Shown: positions 1 through 6,977, counted from the first letter of the stretch. The stretch is 7,842 bases of DNA from Allobrachymonas sp. (GCA_017996515.1 JAGOGU010000060.1:1-7842), one strand, 5' to 3'. Notes: generated by a model not told the origin, from the sequence alone. Numbers and translations: made by a program.

Positions 1-479
1 GGGGCGACAAATTCATCCACCTTTCCGCCCAGCAAGGCAATTTCGCGCACGAAAGAGCTGCTGATGAATTGGTACTGATCGCCCGGCGTGAGAAAGACCG
101 TTTCCACATCGGGCATGAGGCGCCGGTTCATGCCCGCTAGTTGAAATTCGTAATCGAAGTCGGTCACGGCTCGCAGCCCGCGCACCATGGCCTTGGCACC
201 GCTTTGCACCACAAAATCACGCACCAGGCCGCTGTAGCTTTGCACGCTGACGTTTTCAAACTTGGCCATGGCCTGCTCGGCCATCGCCATGCGTTCCGGC
301 AAGCTGAAAAACGGCTTTTTATGGTGCCCTTCTGCCACCGCCACGATCAGATGATCAAACAATTGCGCAGCGCGGCGCGCCACATCTTCATGCCCCAAGG
401 TGATGGGATCGAAAGTGCCCGGGTAAACCGCTACCACGCGGCCATGGGGCTTGCCATTGGGGGAGCAGCAGGTATTCAT
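1..479 (-). CDS. coaD: Phosphopantetheine adenylyltransferase, 3' end cut by the window edge
   Basis: CoaD transfers AMP from ATP to 4'-phosphopantetheine, giving dephospho-CoA, the penultimate step of coenzyme A synthesis; it is a cytoplasmic enzyme, hexameric in known cases. Translation shows the nucleotidyltransferase motif [12 protein letters not shown] (residues 19-30), [12 protein letters not shown] (100-111), N118 and [11 protein letters not shown] (138-148), all CoaD hallmarks. 159 codons are visible with no stop; the family is about 160 residues, so with the extension described here roughly ten C-terminal residues are missing. The start is the ATG at 479: it overlaps the rsmD stop as ATGA and has AAGGAG seven bases upstream (487-492). 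This adds a 14-residue leader, containing a Cys-Cys pair, before the usual beginning [13 protein letters not shown] at 437 would remove the leader but has no ribosome binding site. Last gene of the visible zipA-like/rsmD/coaD set. Confidence 0.96.
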   Translation of the reverse strand, partial: MNTCCSPNGKPHGRVVAVYPGTFDPITLGHEDVARRAAQLFDHLIVAVAEGHHKKPFFSLPERMAMAEQAMAKFENVSVQSYSGLVRDFVVQSGAKAMVRGLRAVTDFDYEFQLAGMNRRLMPDVETVFLTPGDQYQFISSSFVREIALLGGKVDEFVA

Positions 480-1354
480 ATTTCAACTCCTTGTGTCGGG
501 CTTTCTGGTGTGGGGCTGTTTGGCAGCGGCGGCGTAAAAGGCAAGCGCCGCAACAGGTGGGCATGCACCGCCCCCGCCTTGAGATAGCGCCAACGCTCCC
601 AGCCCAACGCCTCCAGCTCTTGTGGCGGCCATTCGCGCCCCGATTCCAGATACACACGCCCATCCGGCACCAGCAGGCTGGCGGCCAGGCGCAGCACTTG
701 CGCACAAGCCTGGCTGGAAAACTCGGCATAAGGGGGGTCGAAAAATACCACGTCCACACTGCCAGGCGCCTGCTTGGCTTGTTTGTGCAAAAACTGCACG
801 GCATCGCCAGCGACAATTTGCACGTTCTGCGCATCGAGCTGTTTGCACGCCGCATGCAAATGCTGCAATACCGCCGGGTGTTGCTCCACCATGATGACCT
901 GTACAGCCCCACGAGATGCCGCCTCGAACCCCAGCGCACCCGTGCCTGCACACACATCCACACAGCGCCAGCCGCTGAGGTCTTGCCCCAACCAGTTGAA
1001 GACAGTTTCGCGCACACGATCGGCCGTGGGACGCAGCCCCGCAGGTATGCCCTGCCTTTGCGCCACGGGCAATTTGCGCCGCTTCCACTGCCCGCCGATG
1101 ATGCGCACCGATCCGGGCAGTGTGCCCGATCGCGCGGCAGGCTGCCCCGCGCGGGTGCGTGCTGTGGTCTTGCTCGCCGGCGATGAGGATGCCTGGAGGT
1201 TCACAGCGCCCTTGTTTGCAGCCTTGCTTATACCCTTGCGCGCGCCTTTGTCTGTGCGCCCCATTGAACGGGGTGCTGACAAACCTTCCGCATCCACGCG
1301 CCCAAGCCACGCATCCAACTGCAACTGCCCTTTGGGCAAGGCCGAGCGTCCCAT
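476..1354 (-). CDS. rsmD: 16S rRNA (guanine(966)-N(2))-methyltransferase RsmD with N-terminal extension
   Basis: RsmD uses S-adenosylmethionine to methylate N2 of G966 in 16S rRNA during small-subunit assembly. With the start at 1354 the product has 292 residues. The conserved domain opens at [14 protein letters not shown] (from 84), followed by the [17 protein letters not shown] segment, SAM-binding motif [16 protein letters not shown] (136-149) and catalytic motif IV DPPY (206-209). It ends near HAHLLRRL. Two parts are odd: about 81 basic, Lys/Ala/Ser-rich residues before the domain, and a Pro/Ser/Thr-rich tail of about 20 residues after it. RsmD is usually near 200 residues. The frame is open up to 1600, but everything before 1369 overlaps the zipA-like gene. 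The ATG at 1354 is 14 bases beyond that gene's stop with a weak GGA. ATG at 1264 or GTG at 1204 are alternative starts. Its stop overlaps the coaD start (ATGA). Function is sure; the start is not. Confidence 0.9.
   Translation of the reverse strand: MGRSALPKGQLQLDAWLGRVDAEGLSAPRSMGRTDKGARKGISKAANKGAVNLQASSSPASKTTARTRAGQPAARSGTLPGSVRIIGGQWKRRKLPVAQRQGIPAGLRPTADRVRETVFNWLGQDLSGWRCVDVCAGTGALGFEAASRGAVQVIMVEQHPAVLQHLHAACKQLDAQNVQIVAGDAVQFLHKQAKQAPGSVDVVFFDPPYAEFSSQACAQVLRLAASLLVPDGRVYLESGREWPPQELEALGWERWRYLKAGAVHAHLLRRLPFTPPLPNSPTPESPTQGVEI
487..492 (-). promoter_or_regulatory. Ribosome binding site of coaD
   Basis: AAGGAG lies seven bases before the ATG at 479, within the last codons of rsmD. 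It decides for the longer CoaD start over the GTG at 437, which has no such signal, and it suggests rsmD and coaD are translated from one message. Confidence 0.75.
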
Positions 1355-1368
1355 GCCGTTCCGTGCTT

Positions 1369-2487
1369 TCAGGAAAACAATCGCCGCGCCAGTATCGAGC
1401 CTGCGTGGAAGTCGCGCTGCGCCAGCAGCAGATACAAGTCTTCCACATCGTTGCCGATACTTTCCATGGCTACGCTGTCGATGCGATAGCCGTTGCCGTC
1501 GATGATGGTGCCTTCCATTTTCTTGGCCAGCTCTTGCGCCAGCTCGCACATGCGCTGAAAGGGCTTCTGCTCGGCGGGCACCTGGGGAATGTCCAGACAC
1601 AGCAACACTTCGTTCACAACGGCTTGTTCCACATCTTCTGCCAAGGCTGCCTGGGTATCAAACTCCAGACTCAGCAAGGCAGGGTCGCCCGCATGGGGCG
1701 AGGGCAACACCAATCGCCCGGGCAAAGCGCCTGCAACAAAGCCGTGGCCTGCTGCCACCTGATGCAGATAGCCCGTGCTCCAGGCCGCGCCACGCGCACG
1801 CAGCACAAAGCTCAAGCGGGCATCGTTGGCGCTGGCAAACTGATCCAGTTCGCGCGCGCGCGCCACTTCGTCGATCATGTCGGGAAAATGGGGCGTGCCA
1901 TTGACCGCATCGGCAAACGCCTGCGCCTTGAGCGTGAATTCTGAAAAGCCGATTTCATTGAGCGCGCCAGAGCGGTTGGCCAACTGTACCCCTGCCTGAA
2001 AGGCATCGTATTGCTGCCCCGCCTGTGGCGGCTCCCACTCCTGGGTGCTGACATTACGCCCTTCTACGGCAAACGGTTTGTCGCCTACGCGTCTTGAGGC
2101 GGGCAAGCCCGCCAAGGCTGCCTCACCACTCACCACCGCGCCCGCATCCAATTCGATGCTGGCAATGGCATCTATCAAAAGATCCAGCGGTTTTTTGACC
2201 GCCGCTTGCGTTTGTGGCATGCCGTGCGCGGCGAAATCGACTGGATGCATGTGCTGTGCATCGTTCGGTTGGGCCAGCGCCTGCTCCGCAGATGCAGTGG
2301 CGCCATCGGCCGCCGCCTCACGCATTGCCGTTGGCTGATGTTCGTCGGCAGATGCGGCCGCAGAGTCCAGATCCGGCTCCGCCTTGCGCGGCTGATTCTT
2401 GCGCGCCTCCCATATGCCATGCGCGACCAAGCCCGCCAGTACCGCGCCGCCAGCAACAGCCAAACCAAGTTGCAGGGATATGCTCAT
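1369..2487 (-). CDS. zipA: ZipA-like membrane-anchored FtsZ-binding cell division protein
   Basis: This is a 372-residue protein with one N-terminal membrane helix (about residues 5-24, LQLGLAVAGGAVLAGLVAHG). It is followed by basic WEARKNQPRK, an Ala/Asp/Glu-rich linker (about 36-98) and a conserved region from about 100 to the end. The C-terminal part (about 240-372) matches the ZipA FtsZ-binding domain as found in Comamonadaceae: LSLEFDTQAA, PFQRMCELAQELAKKM, a D-x-NG segment near 330 and the closing HAGSILARRLFS. In gammaproteobacteria ZipA tethers FtsZ filaments to the inner membrane; the same role is inferred here. The ATG at 2487 has AAGAG five bases upstream (2493-2497) and places the membrane anchor at the very N terminus. 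In related genomes, as I recall, this gene sits between smc and ligA. Here a small frame and a membrane protein lie between it and smc, and rsmD follows instead of ligA. It is probably the first gene of the zipA-like/rsmD/coaD transcript. Confidence 0.88.
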   Translation of the reverse strand: MSISLQLGLAVAGGAVLAGLVAHGIWEARKNQPRKAEPDLDSAAASADEHQPTAMREAAADGATASAEQALAQPNDAQHMHPVDFAAHGMPQTQAAVKKPLDLLIDAIASIELDAGAVVSGEAALAGLPASRRVGDKPFAVEGRNVSTQEWEPPQAGQQYDAFQAGVQLANRSGALNEIGFSEFTLKAQAFADAVNGTPHFPDMIDEVARARELDQFASANDARLSFVLRARGAAWSTGYLHQVAAGHGFVAGALPGRLVLPSPHAGDPALLSLEFDTQAALAEDVEQAVVNEVLLCLDIPQVPAEQKPFQRMCELAQELAKKMEGTIIDGNGYRIDSVAMESIGNDVEDLYLLLAQRDFHAGSILARRLFS

Positions 2488-2530
2488 GAATACTCTTGTG
2501 AATAAGAAAAATGAAAAAACACGTTCACTT

Positions 2531-2547
2531 TACACTGCCGCAGTATA
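2531..2547. repeat. Imperfect 17-base palindrome in the zipA-like upstream gap
   Basis: The plus strand reads TACACTGCCGCAGTATA, with five-base perfect inner arms (ACTGC/GCAGT, 2534-2544) around one central base. The arms extend by two more pairs after one mismatch. It could be an operator because it overlaps the possible -10 box, or the base of a weak hairpin in the leader. Palindromes this short also occur by chance. Confidence 0.4.
2542..2547 (-). promoter_or_regulatory. Possible -10 box overlapping a palindrome upstream of the zipA-like gene
   Basis: On the minus strand TATACT (five of six matches to TATAAT) lies about 55 bases before the ATG at 2487. It opens an imperfect palindrome, TATACTGCGGCAGTGTA (2531-2547), whose core ACTGC-G-GCAGT is perfect. 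No good -35 hexamer is seen at 16-18 bases. The 137-base gap (2488-2624) holds no gene and an A/T-rich leader, so a promoter is expected here; this exact site is a guess. Confidence 0.25.
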
Positions 2548-2624
2548 TGGCTTGCCAGCCCTGCCCAGGCCATTGCTATCACACGACATGCAGTAAAGAA
2601 GGATGGCGCGACCTGCTCGCATGG

Positions 2625-3143
2625 CTATTTGCCCTGCCGCAAAGAGCGGATCATTTTTACAAATACTAGCAAACAGGCGCTGAACAATATCGCAGCTATG
2701 GCGCCCATCACACGCATTTCTGTTGTTTGGGCGGCAAGGGCTATCCATACGCCCAGCAAAACAAACAGGCTTGAACCAACAGCCAGCGCATACAAAGAAC
2801 GTTTGCCATGCCCTTGGGCCGAATTGGCAAGGCTTTCGCGTAGGGTGATGGCTTCAGCAGCGGTGGCGAATCCTCGCGTCAAACGCTTGGACTGGATATA
2901 AAAATACCCCATGCCAATGGCTCCGGCAACGAATGTTTGCCAAGGCTCGAAAAAAACCGCCGCACAAACAATGAGCGGAAACATGCCCATGTAAAACGCT
3001 TTGATGAATTTTCTGAGCTGGCGTTCGTGCACTTCATCGGGGATGACAAGCCCTTTGCCCATTACCCCCCAAGGGTAGTAGGCCACTTTGCCGTCTTCTG
3101 TTTTTTTGAACGCGGCATTGACCAATCCATCAAAGTAGCTCAT
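2625..3143 (-). CDS. Multi-pass inner-membrane protein of unknown function
   Basis: This 172-residue protein was not matched to a named family with known function. The N terminus is soluble and reads SYFDGLVNAAFKKTEDGKV, then YYPWGVMGKGLVIPDE, which resembles uncharacterised proteobacterial membrane proteins. Hydrophobic stretches suggest four helices: about 50-66 and 69-84 as a hairpin, then after a polar loop 116-138 and 143-163; the C terminus is basic. The ATG at 3143 is well supported by AAGGAG (3149-3154) six bases upstream. That ribosome binding site overlaps the stop of the 30-codon frame in front, and smc lies just before that, so the protein is probably made from the smc message. 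A link to chromosome segregation is suggested only by position. The gene ends with TAG, and no clear terminator follows. Confidence 0.85.
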   Translation of the reverse strand: MSYFDGLVNAAFKKTEDGKVAYYPWGVMGKGLVIPDEVHERQLRKFIKAFYMGMFPLIVCAAVFFEPWQTFVAGAIGMGYFYIQSKRLTRGFATAAEAITLRESLANSAQGHGKRSLYALAVGSSLFVLLGVWIALAAQTTEMRVMGAIAAILFSACLLVFVKMIRSLRQGK

Positions 3144-3148
3144 TTTTT

Positions 3149-3154
3149 CTCCTT
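3149..3154 (-). promoter_or_regulatory. Ribosome binding site of the 172-residue membrane protein, overlapping a stop codon
   Basis: AAGGAG lies six bases before the ATG at 3143. Its first two bases belong to the TAA of the upstream 30-codon frame (TAAGGAG). A ribosome ending there would sit on the next initiation site, a layout typical of translational coupling. Confidence 0.75.
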
Positions 3155-3245
3155 ATCTGCCAGCCTCACCGTCCGCATCCATTGGCGCATAGCGCAAATA
3201 ACGGAAACGCCACGCCCAACGATCGGGGGTCACCATCACCGCCAT
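3153..3245 (-). CDS. Possible 30-residue small protein coupled to smc
   Basis: This is an open frame of 30 codons plus TAA filling the gap between smc and the membrane protein gene. Its ATG overlaps the smc stop as TGATG, and its TAA overlaps the next gene's ribosome binding site (TAAGGAG). The product begins MAVMVT, continues with the Arg/aromatic-rich PDRWAWRFRYLRYAPMD and ends ADGEAGR. An ATG three codons further in (3236) is an alternative start. There is no strong Shine-Dalgarno of its own, so it would depend on ribosomes finishing smc. No known family is recognised and no membrane helix is evident. It could be a real small protein, a leader-type frame that only passes ribosomes on to the membrane protein gene, or chance. 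The exact junctions at both ends argue against pure chance, but conservation is untested. Confidence 0.45.
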   Translation of the reverse strand: MAVMVTPDRWAWRFRYLRYAPMDADGEAGR

Positions 3246-6200
3246 CACGTTTGCGCCATGTGCACGGCCGCTTCCATATCCACCGCCACCACGCGCGAAA
3301 CGCCTTGCTCCTGCATGGTGACGCCGATCAGCTGCTCGGCCATTTCCATCGTGATTTTGTTGTGGCTGATGAAAAGGAACTGGGTGTCGCTGCTCATGCG
3401 GCTGACCAGCTTGGCATACCGTTCGGTATTGGCATCGTCCAGCGGCGCGTCCACCTCGTCCAGCAAACAGAACGGCGCCGGGTTGAGCTGGAAGATGGCA
3501 AACACCAGCGCAATGGCCGTAAGCGCCTTTTCACCGCCGGAAAGCAGGTGAATGGTCTGGTTCTTTTTGCCCGGCGGCTGTGCCATGACCTGCACGCCGG
3601 CATCCAGAATTTCTTCGCCCGTCATGATGAGCTTGGCCTGTCCGCCGCCAAACAGTTCGGGGAACATGCGGCTGAAGTGTTCATTGACCGTTTCAAAGGT
3701 CGAACCCAGCAGTTCACGCGTTTCGGCATCAATTTTGCGGATGGCATCTTCCAGCGTGACGATGGCCTCGTTCAGGTCGGCTGACTGCGCATCCAGAAAG
3801 CCTTTGCGTTCGCGCGCGGCGCTCAGTTCCTGCATGGCAGCCAGGTTCACCGCCCCCAAGGCAGTAATTTCGCGCTGAACGCGGTCGATTTCGCTTTGTA
3901 GCCCCGTGAGTTTGACGCCTTCGTCTGCAATGCTTTGCGCCAAGGCGGCTTCATCCACCTGCGCTTCGGCCAGCGACTGCGCGTATTGCTCGACCCCGAT
4001 GCTGGCGGCCTGCTCTTTCAGCTGCAATTCGGTGATGCGGCTGCGCAGCGGCTCCAGCTCGCGCTCCAGGCTCATTCGGCGCTCGTCGCTGGCGCGCAGC
4101 TTGCTGGTCAGGTCTTCGTAGCTGCTGCGCTGCGCGGCCAAATGCTGTTCGCGTTGCAGCTTGCGATCCAGCGCTTCTTGCAGGCCGTGCTGCGCCGTGG
4201 CGGCCGTGAGGGTTTCCAGGTCTTTGCTGCCCTGTTCCTGCTCGGCTTGCAGGGTTTGCAACTGCTGCGCAGCGGCGGTTATGGCGCGTTGCAGCTCGGC
4301 CTGGCGGGCTTGCAGGCTGCGCCGGGTAAAGGTGGCTTCCTGCATCTGGCGCTCCAGCGCACGCTGCTGCTCGCGGTGGGCATGGAGTTTGCGCTCGGCT
4401 TCCAGCACGGTTTCGTCGTGGCGAGCATGCTGCTCTTGCGCTTCGGCCAGGCTCAAGTCCAGTTCTTCAAAACGTGATTCGGCCGTTACGCGGCGCTCTT
4501 GCAGGTCTTGCAAAACGGCATCGATTTCTGCCAGATCCGTGTCGATCTGATCGCTGCGGGCCCGAGTTTGTTCGGCTTGCTGCGTCAAACGCATCAGCTC
4601 GACTTGCAGATTGTGGTGGCTGGCCTGGCTGGCCGTGGCTTCGCTGCGCATTTGCGCCAGGCGCTGGCTGGCATCGGCATAGGCGCTTTCGGCGCGTGCC
4701 AGCCGGTTGCGGCAATCATCATGGATTAATTGCTGGGCGCGCAGCGATTTTTCGAGGTTTTCTATTTCCTGCGCGCGCGCCAGCAAGCCGGCTTGCTCGC
4801 TGTCTTGCGCATAAAAGTCCACGCTGTGGCGGGTGACAGCATGGCCGCTTTGCACGTAAATGGCCTCGCCGGGTTGTAGTTGGTCGCGTTGCGCCAGCGC
4901 CTGCTCCAGCGATGACGCGGTGTAGCAGCCATGCAGCCAATCGGTCAGCAGCGCCTTGAGGCCCGCATCGTGCAATTGCAGCAGATCGACCATATGCGGC
5001 AGGGCTTTGCCGGAATCAGGCGCTGCCGCCACGGGAGCAACATAAAAGCTCAGTTTGGCCGGAGGCGCATCGCCCGCAAAAGCGCGTACCGTTTCAAGCC
5101 GCCCCACTTCCAGCGCGGCCATGCGCTCGCGCAGCGCGGCTTCCAGGGCGTTTTCCCAGCCATTTTGCACGTGCAGGCGCGTCCACAGCTCCTGCATGTC
5201 CGACAGGCCGTGCTTTTGCAACCACGGCTTGAGTTTGCCGTCGGTACGTACTTTTTCTTGCAGCGCCTTGAGGGCTTCCAGCCGCGCGGCCAAGTCCGCC
5301 TGCTTGCGGGTTTCGTCGTTGAGCGCCTGCTGCGCTTGGCTGCGCTGCTCGTCCAGTTGCGGCACTTGTTCTTGCAGTTCGCCCACGCGCGCCTGCAAAA
5401 TGTCGAGTTGCTCGCTACTGCCCGCCAGCTGTGTTTGCAGATGCGACAGCTGTGTGGCCTCGGGCACAGCCAAGGCGTTGCGGTCAGCCAGCAGGCGATC
5501 GCGCCGCTGGCTTTGTTGGCGCATTTGCTCGTCGATGCTGCGCTGCTCGGCCGCCAGCACCTGAATTTGCTGCTGCACCTGCGCCACGCTGCCGCGCTGC
5601 TCATTGGCTTGTTGCTGCGCGTGGCGCAAAGCGTCTTCCAACGCGGGCAATTGCTCGGTTTGCTCTTGCACCTGCGCTTCGAGGATGGCGGCCTGCTCTT
5701 CCAATTCCACATCTTGTGCGGCCTGGTTTTCGATTTCCTGCTGGGCTTCGTGCTGGCGCTCTTGCCAGTGGCGGCTTTGTTCGGTCAGTTGCAGCAGGCG
5801 TTGTTCGGTGCGCTGGCGGTTTTCTACCACGAAGCGGATTTCTGCCTCAAGTTTGCCCACTTCGGCAGTGATTTCGTACAGCAAGCCTTGCGCCACATTG
5901 ACCTGATCGCCCGCCGCGTAATGCGCCTGGCGAATGGTCTCCAGCTCGGCTTCGATATGGCGCACATTGGCCATGCGGCCTTCGAGGTCGGCTCGCGCTT
6001 TTTCTACCGCCACGCGCACCTGATCCTGATCGGCCGCCGCATCCGCCCGTTTGAGGTACCACAGCTGATGCAGACGGCGCGAGCCCGTGTCTTGCAGGGT
6101 TTGGTATTTTTGCGCGACTTCGGCCTGCTGTTCGAGCTTTTCGAGATTGGCGTTGAGCTCGCGCAGAATGTCTTCCACCCGCGTGAGGTTCTCGTTGGTA

Positions 6201-6757
6201 TCGGCCAGACGGTTTTCGGTCTCGCGGCGGCGTTCTTTGTATTTGCTGACGCCGGCGGCTTCTTCCAGAAACAGGCGCAGCTCTTCGGGGCGGCTTTCGA
6301 TGATGCGGCTGATGGTGCCCTGCCCGATGATGGCGTAGGCACGCGGCCCCAAGCCCGTGCCCAGAAACACGTCTTGCACGTCGCGGCGGCGCACGGGCTG
6401 GTTGTTGATGAAATAGCTGCTGCCACCCTCGCGCGTGAGTACGCGCTTGACGGAAATTTCGGCAAACTGGCTCCACTGGCCGCCCGCGCGGTGATCAGCA
6501 TTGTCAAACACCAGCTCCACACTGCTGCGGCTGGCGGGTTTGCGCGTGGTGGTGCCGTTAAAAATCACGTCCTGCATGGACTCGCCACGCAGCTCGCTGG
6601 CTTTGCTTTCGCCCAATACCCAGCGCACGGCATCCATGATGTTGGACTTGCCGCAACCATTGGGGCCGACCACGCCAATACGCTGCCCTGGCAACGTGAG
6701 GTTGGTGGGTTCTGCAAATGATTTGAAACCGGAAAGTTTGATGGATGTCAGGCGCAC
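3245..6757 (-). CDS. smc: Chromosome segregation/condensation ATPase SMC
   Basis: SMC dimerises through a central hinge and, with ScpA and ScpB, forms the ATP-driven ring that organises and segregates the chromosome. The product has 1170 residues, a normal bacterial SMC length. The N-terminal ATPase half has RLTSIKLSGFKSFAEPT (from 2), Walker A GPNGCGKS (31-38), and GQGTISRIIESRPEELR (145-161). Two long Gln/Glu/Ala-rich coiled coils (about 165-500 and 660-1000) flank a hinge (about 505-655) containing GWENALEAALRERMAALEV. The C-terminal half has the ABC signature LSGGEK (1072-1077), Walker B FCLLDEVDAPLDD (from 1096) and the H-loop ISHNK around 1130-1134, so the ATPase looks intact. The start is the GTG at 6757, which matches where the family begins. 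The frame stays open 41 codons upstream, but that part is unlike SMC. No clear Shine-Dalgarno precedes the GTG. ScpA and ScpB are not in this window. Confidence 0.97.
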   Translation of the reverse strand: MRLTSIKLSGFKSFAEPTNLTLPGQRIGVVGPNGCGKSNIMDAVRWVLGESKASELRGESMQDVIFNGTTTRKPASRSSVELVFDNADHRAGGQWSQFAEISVKRVLTREGGSSYFINNQPVRRRDVQDVFLGTGLGPRAYAIIGQGTISRIIESRPEELRLFLEEAAGVSKYKERRRETENRLADTNENLTRVEDILRELNANLEKLEQQAEVAQKYQTLQDTGSRRLHQLWYLKRADAAADQDQVRVAVEKARADLEGRMANVRHIEAELETIRQAHYAAGDQVNVAQGLLYEITAEVGKLEAEIRFVVENRQRTEQRLLQLTEQSRHWQERQHEAQQEIENQAAQDVELEEQAAILEAQVQEQTEQLPALEDALRHAQQQANEQRGSVAQVQQQIQVLAAEQRSIDEQMRQQSQRRDRLLADRNALAVPEATQLSHLQTQLAGSSEQLDILQARVGELQEQVPQLDEQRSQAQQALNDETRKQADLAARLEALKALQEKVRTDGKLKPWLQKHGLSDMQELWTRLHVQNGWENALEAALRERMAALEVGRLETVRAFAGDAPPAKLSFYVAPVAAAPDSGKALPHMVDLLQLHDAGLKALLTDWLHGCYTASSLEQALAQRDQLQPGEAIYVQSGHAVTRHSVDFYAQDSEQAGLLARAQEIENLEKSLRAQQLIHDDCRNRLARAESAYADASQRLAQMRSEATASQASHHNLQVELMRLTQQAEQTRARSDQIDTDLAEIDAVLQDLQERRVTAESRFEELDLSLAEAQEQHARHDETVLEAERKLHAHREQQRALERQMQEATFTRRSLQARQAELQRAITAAAQQLQTLQAEQEQGSKDLETLTAATAQHGLQEALDRKLQREQHLAAQRSSYEDLTSKLRASDERRMSLERELEPLRSRITELQLKEQAASIGVEQYAQSLAEAQVDEAALAQSIADEGVKLTGLQSEIDRVQREITALGAVNLAAMQELSAARERKGFLDAQSADLNEAIVTLEDAIRKIDAETRELLGSTFETVNEHFSRMFPELFGGGQAKLIMTGEEILDAGVQVMAQPPGKKNQTIHLLSGGEKALTAIALVFAIFQLNPAPFCLLDEVDAPLDDANTERYAKLVSRMSSDTQFLFISHNKITMEMAEQLIGVTMQEQGVSRVVAVDMEAAVHMAQT

Positions 6758-6862
6758 GGCAGTCTGTTCAGCATTCAACAACAAGGCCAGGCAGATCGTT
6801 TGCGAACCACCACGGCACAATGTGCATAAGGCACGAATACAAAGTAGGAATACGAAAGTTGA

Positions 6863-6890
6863 ATCATACCCGCAGCGCACGGGCTGTTCG
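6863..6890 (-). promoter_or_regulatory. Possible sigma-70-type promoter for smc
   Basis: On the minus strand TATGAT (five of six to TATAAT, 6863-6868) follows CGAACA (three of six to TTGACA, 6885-6890) with 16 bases between. Transcription would begin about 100 bases before the smc GTG. The -35 is poor, so this is a candidate only. It lies in the only sizeable gap before smc, where a promoter is expected. Confidence 0.3.
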
Positions 6891-6958
6891 GGGCGGCCAC
6901 CTCTGTCATGGCAGACACATGCTTACAAAATGTGCGGGCACGATGTGTATGGCCGCCC
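6891..6958. repeat. Nested inverted repeat between the Dabb gene and smc
   Basis: The outer arms GGGCGGCCA (6891-6899) and TGGCCGCCC (6950-6958) are perfect nine-base complements 50 bases apart. Inside them ACACAT (6915-6920) and ATGTGT (6943-6948) form a second perfect pair, one base from the outer arm on one side and 15 on the other. Those 15 bases lead into a near-palindrome, CTGTCATGGCAG (6903-6914). The transcript could fold into a branched structure. No U-run follows in the minus direction, so it is not a standard intrinsic terminator. Confidence 0.55.
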
Positions 6959-6964
6959 AAACTT

Positions 6965-6977
6965 GCCAGTAGCTGGC
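6965..6977 (-). terminator. Short hairpin directly after the Dabb gene stop
   Basis: Immediately after the TAA, the transcript has GCCAG-CTA-CTGGC, a five-base-pair stem with a three-base loop, followed by AAGUUU. This is a weak terminator-like hairpin: the stem is short and the U-run has only three bases. It may cap or stabilise the 3' end of the azl/Dabb message rather than stop transcription efficiently. Confidence 0.25.

Noticed and set aside
141..587. Plus-strand frame of 148 codons opposite coaD and rsmD
   Set aside because: It is antisense to CoaD, whose catalytic motifs are clear on the minus strand; it has no domain similarity.
1355..1600. Upstream extension of the rsmD frame to 1600
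   Set aside because: It overlaps the conserved C-terminal ZipA-type domain in another frame, and its translation is Arg/His-rich without any RsmD similarity, as expected for a shadow.
4931..6721. A 596-codon open frame on the plus strand, antisense to smc
   Set aside because: It lies wholly inside smc, whose motifs prove the minus-strand reading. The antisense product is rich in Leu, Gln, Ala and His, as expected from complementing Gln/Glu/Ala/Leu coiled-coil codons, and shows no recognisable domain.
6831..6856. Direct repeat of GAATAC spaced by seven bases upstream of smc
   Set aside because: Two six-base copies are too short to tell from chance, and no third copy or known operator pattern is present.
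6758..6880. 41 extra codons in frame before the smc GTG
   Set aside because: The translation is unlike SMC proteins, which begin at the RLTSIKLSGF strand, and it crosses the gap holding the possible promoter. The GTG at 6757 fits the family start exactly.
6775..6960. A 61-codon minus-strand frame in the gap before smc
   Set aside because: It starts with TTG, has no ribosome binding site, runs through the inverted repeat, overlaps the smc start in another frame, and shows no recognisable domain.
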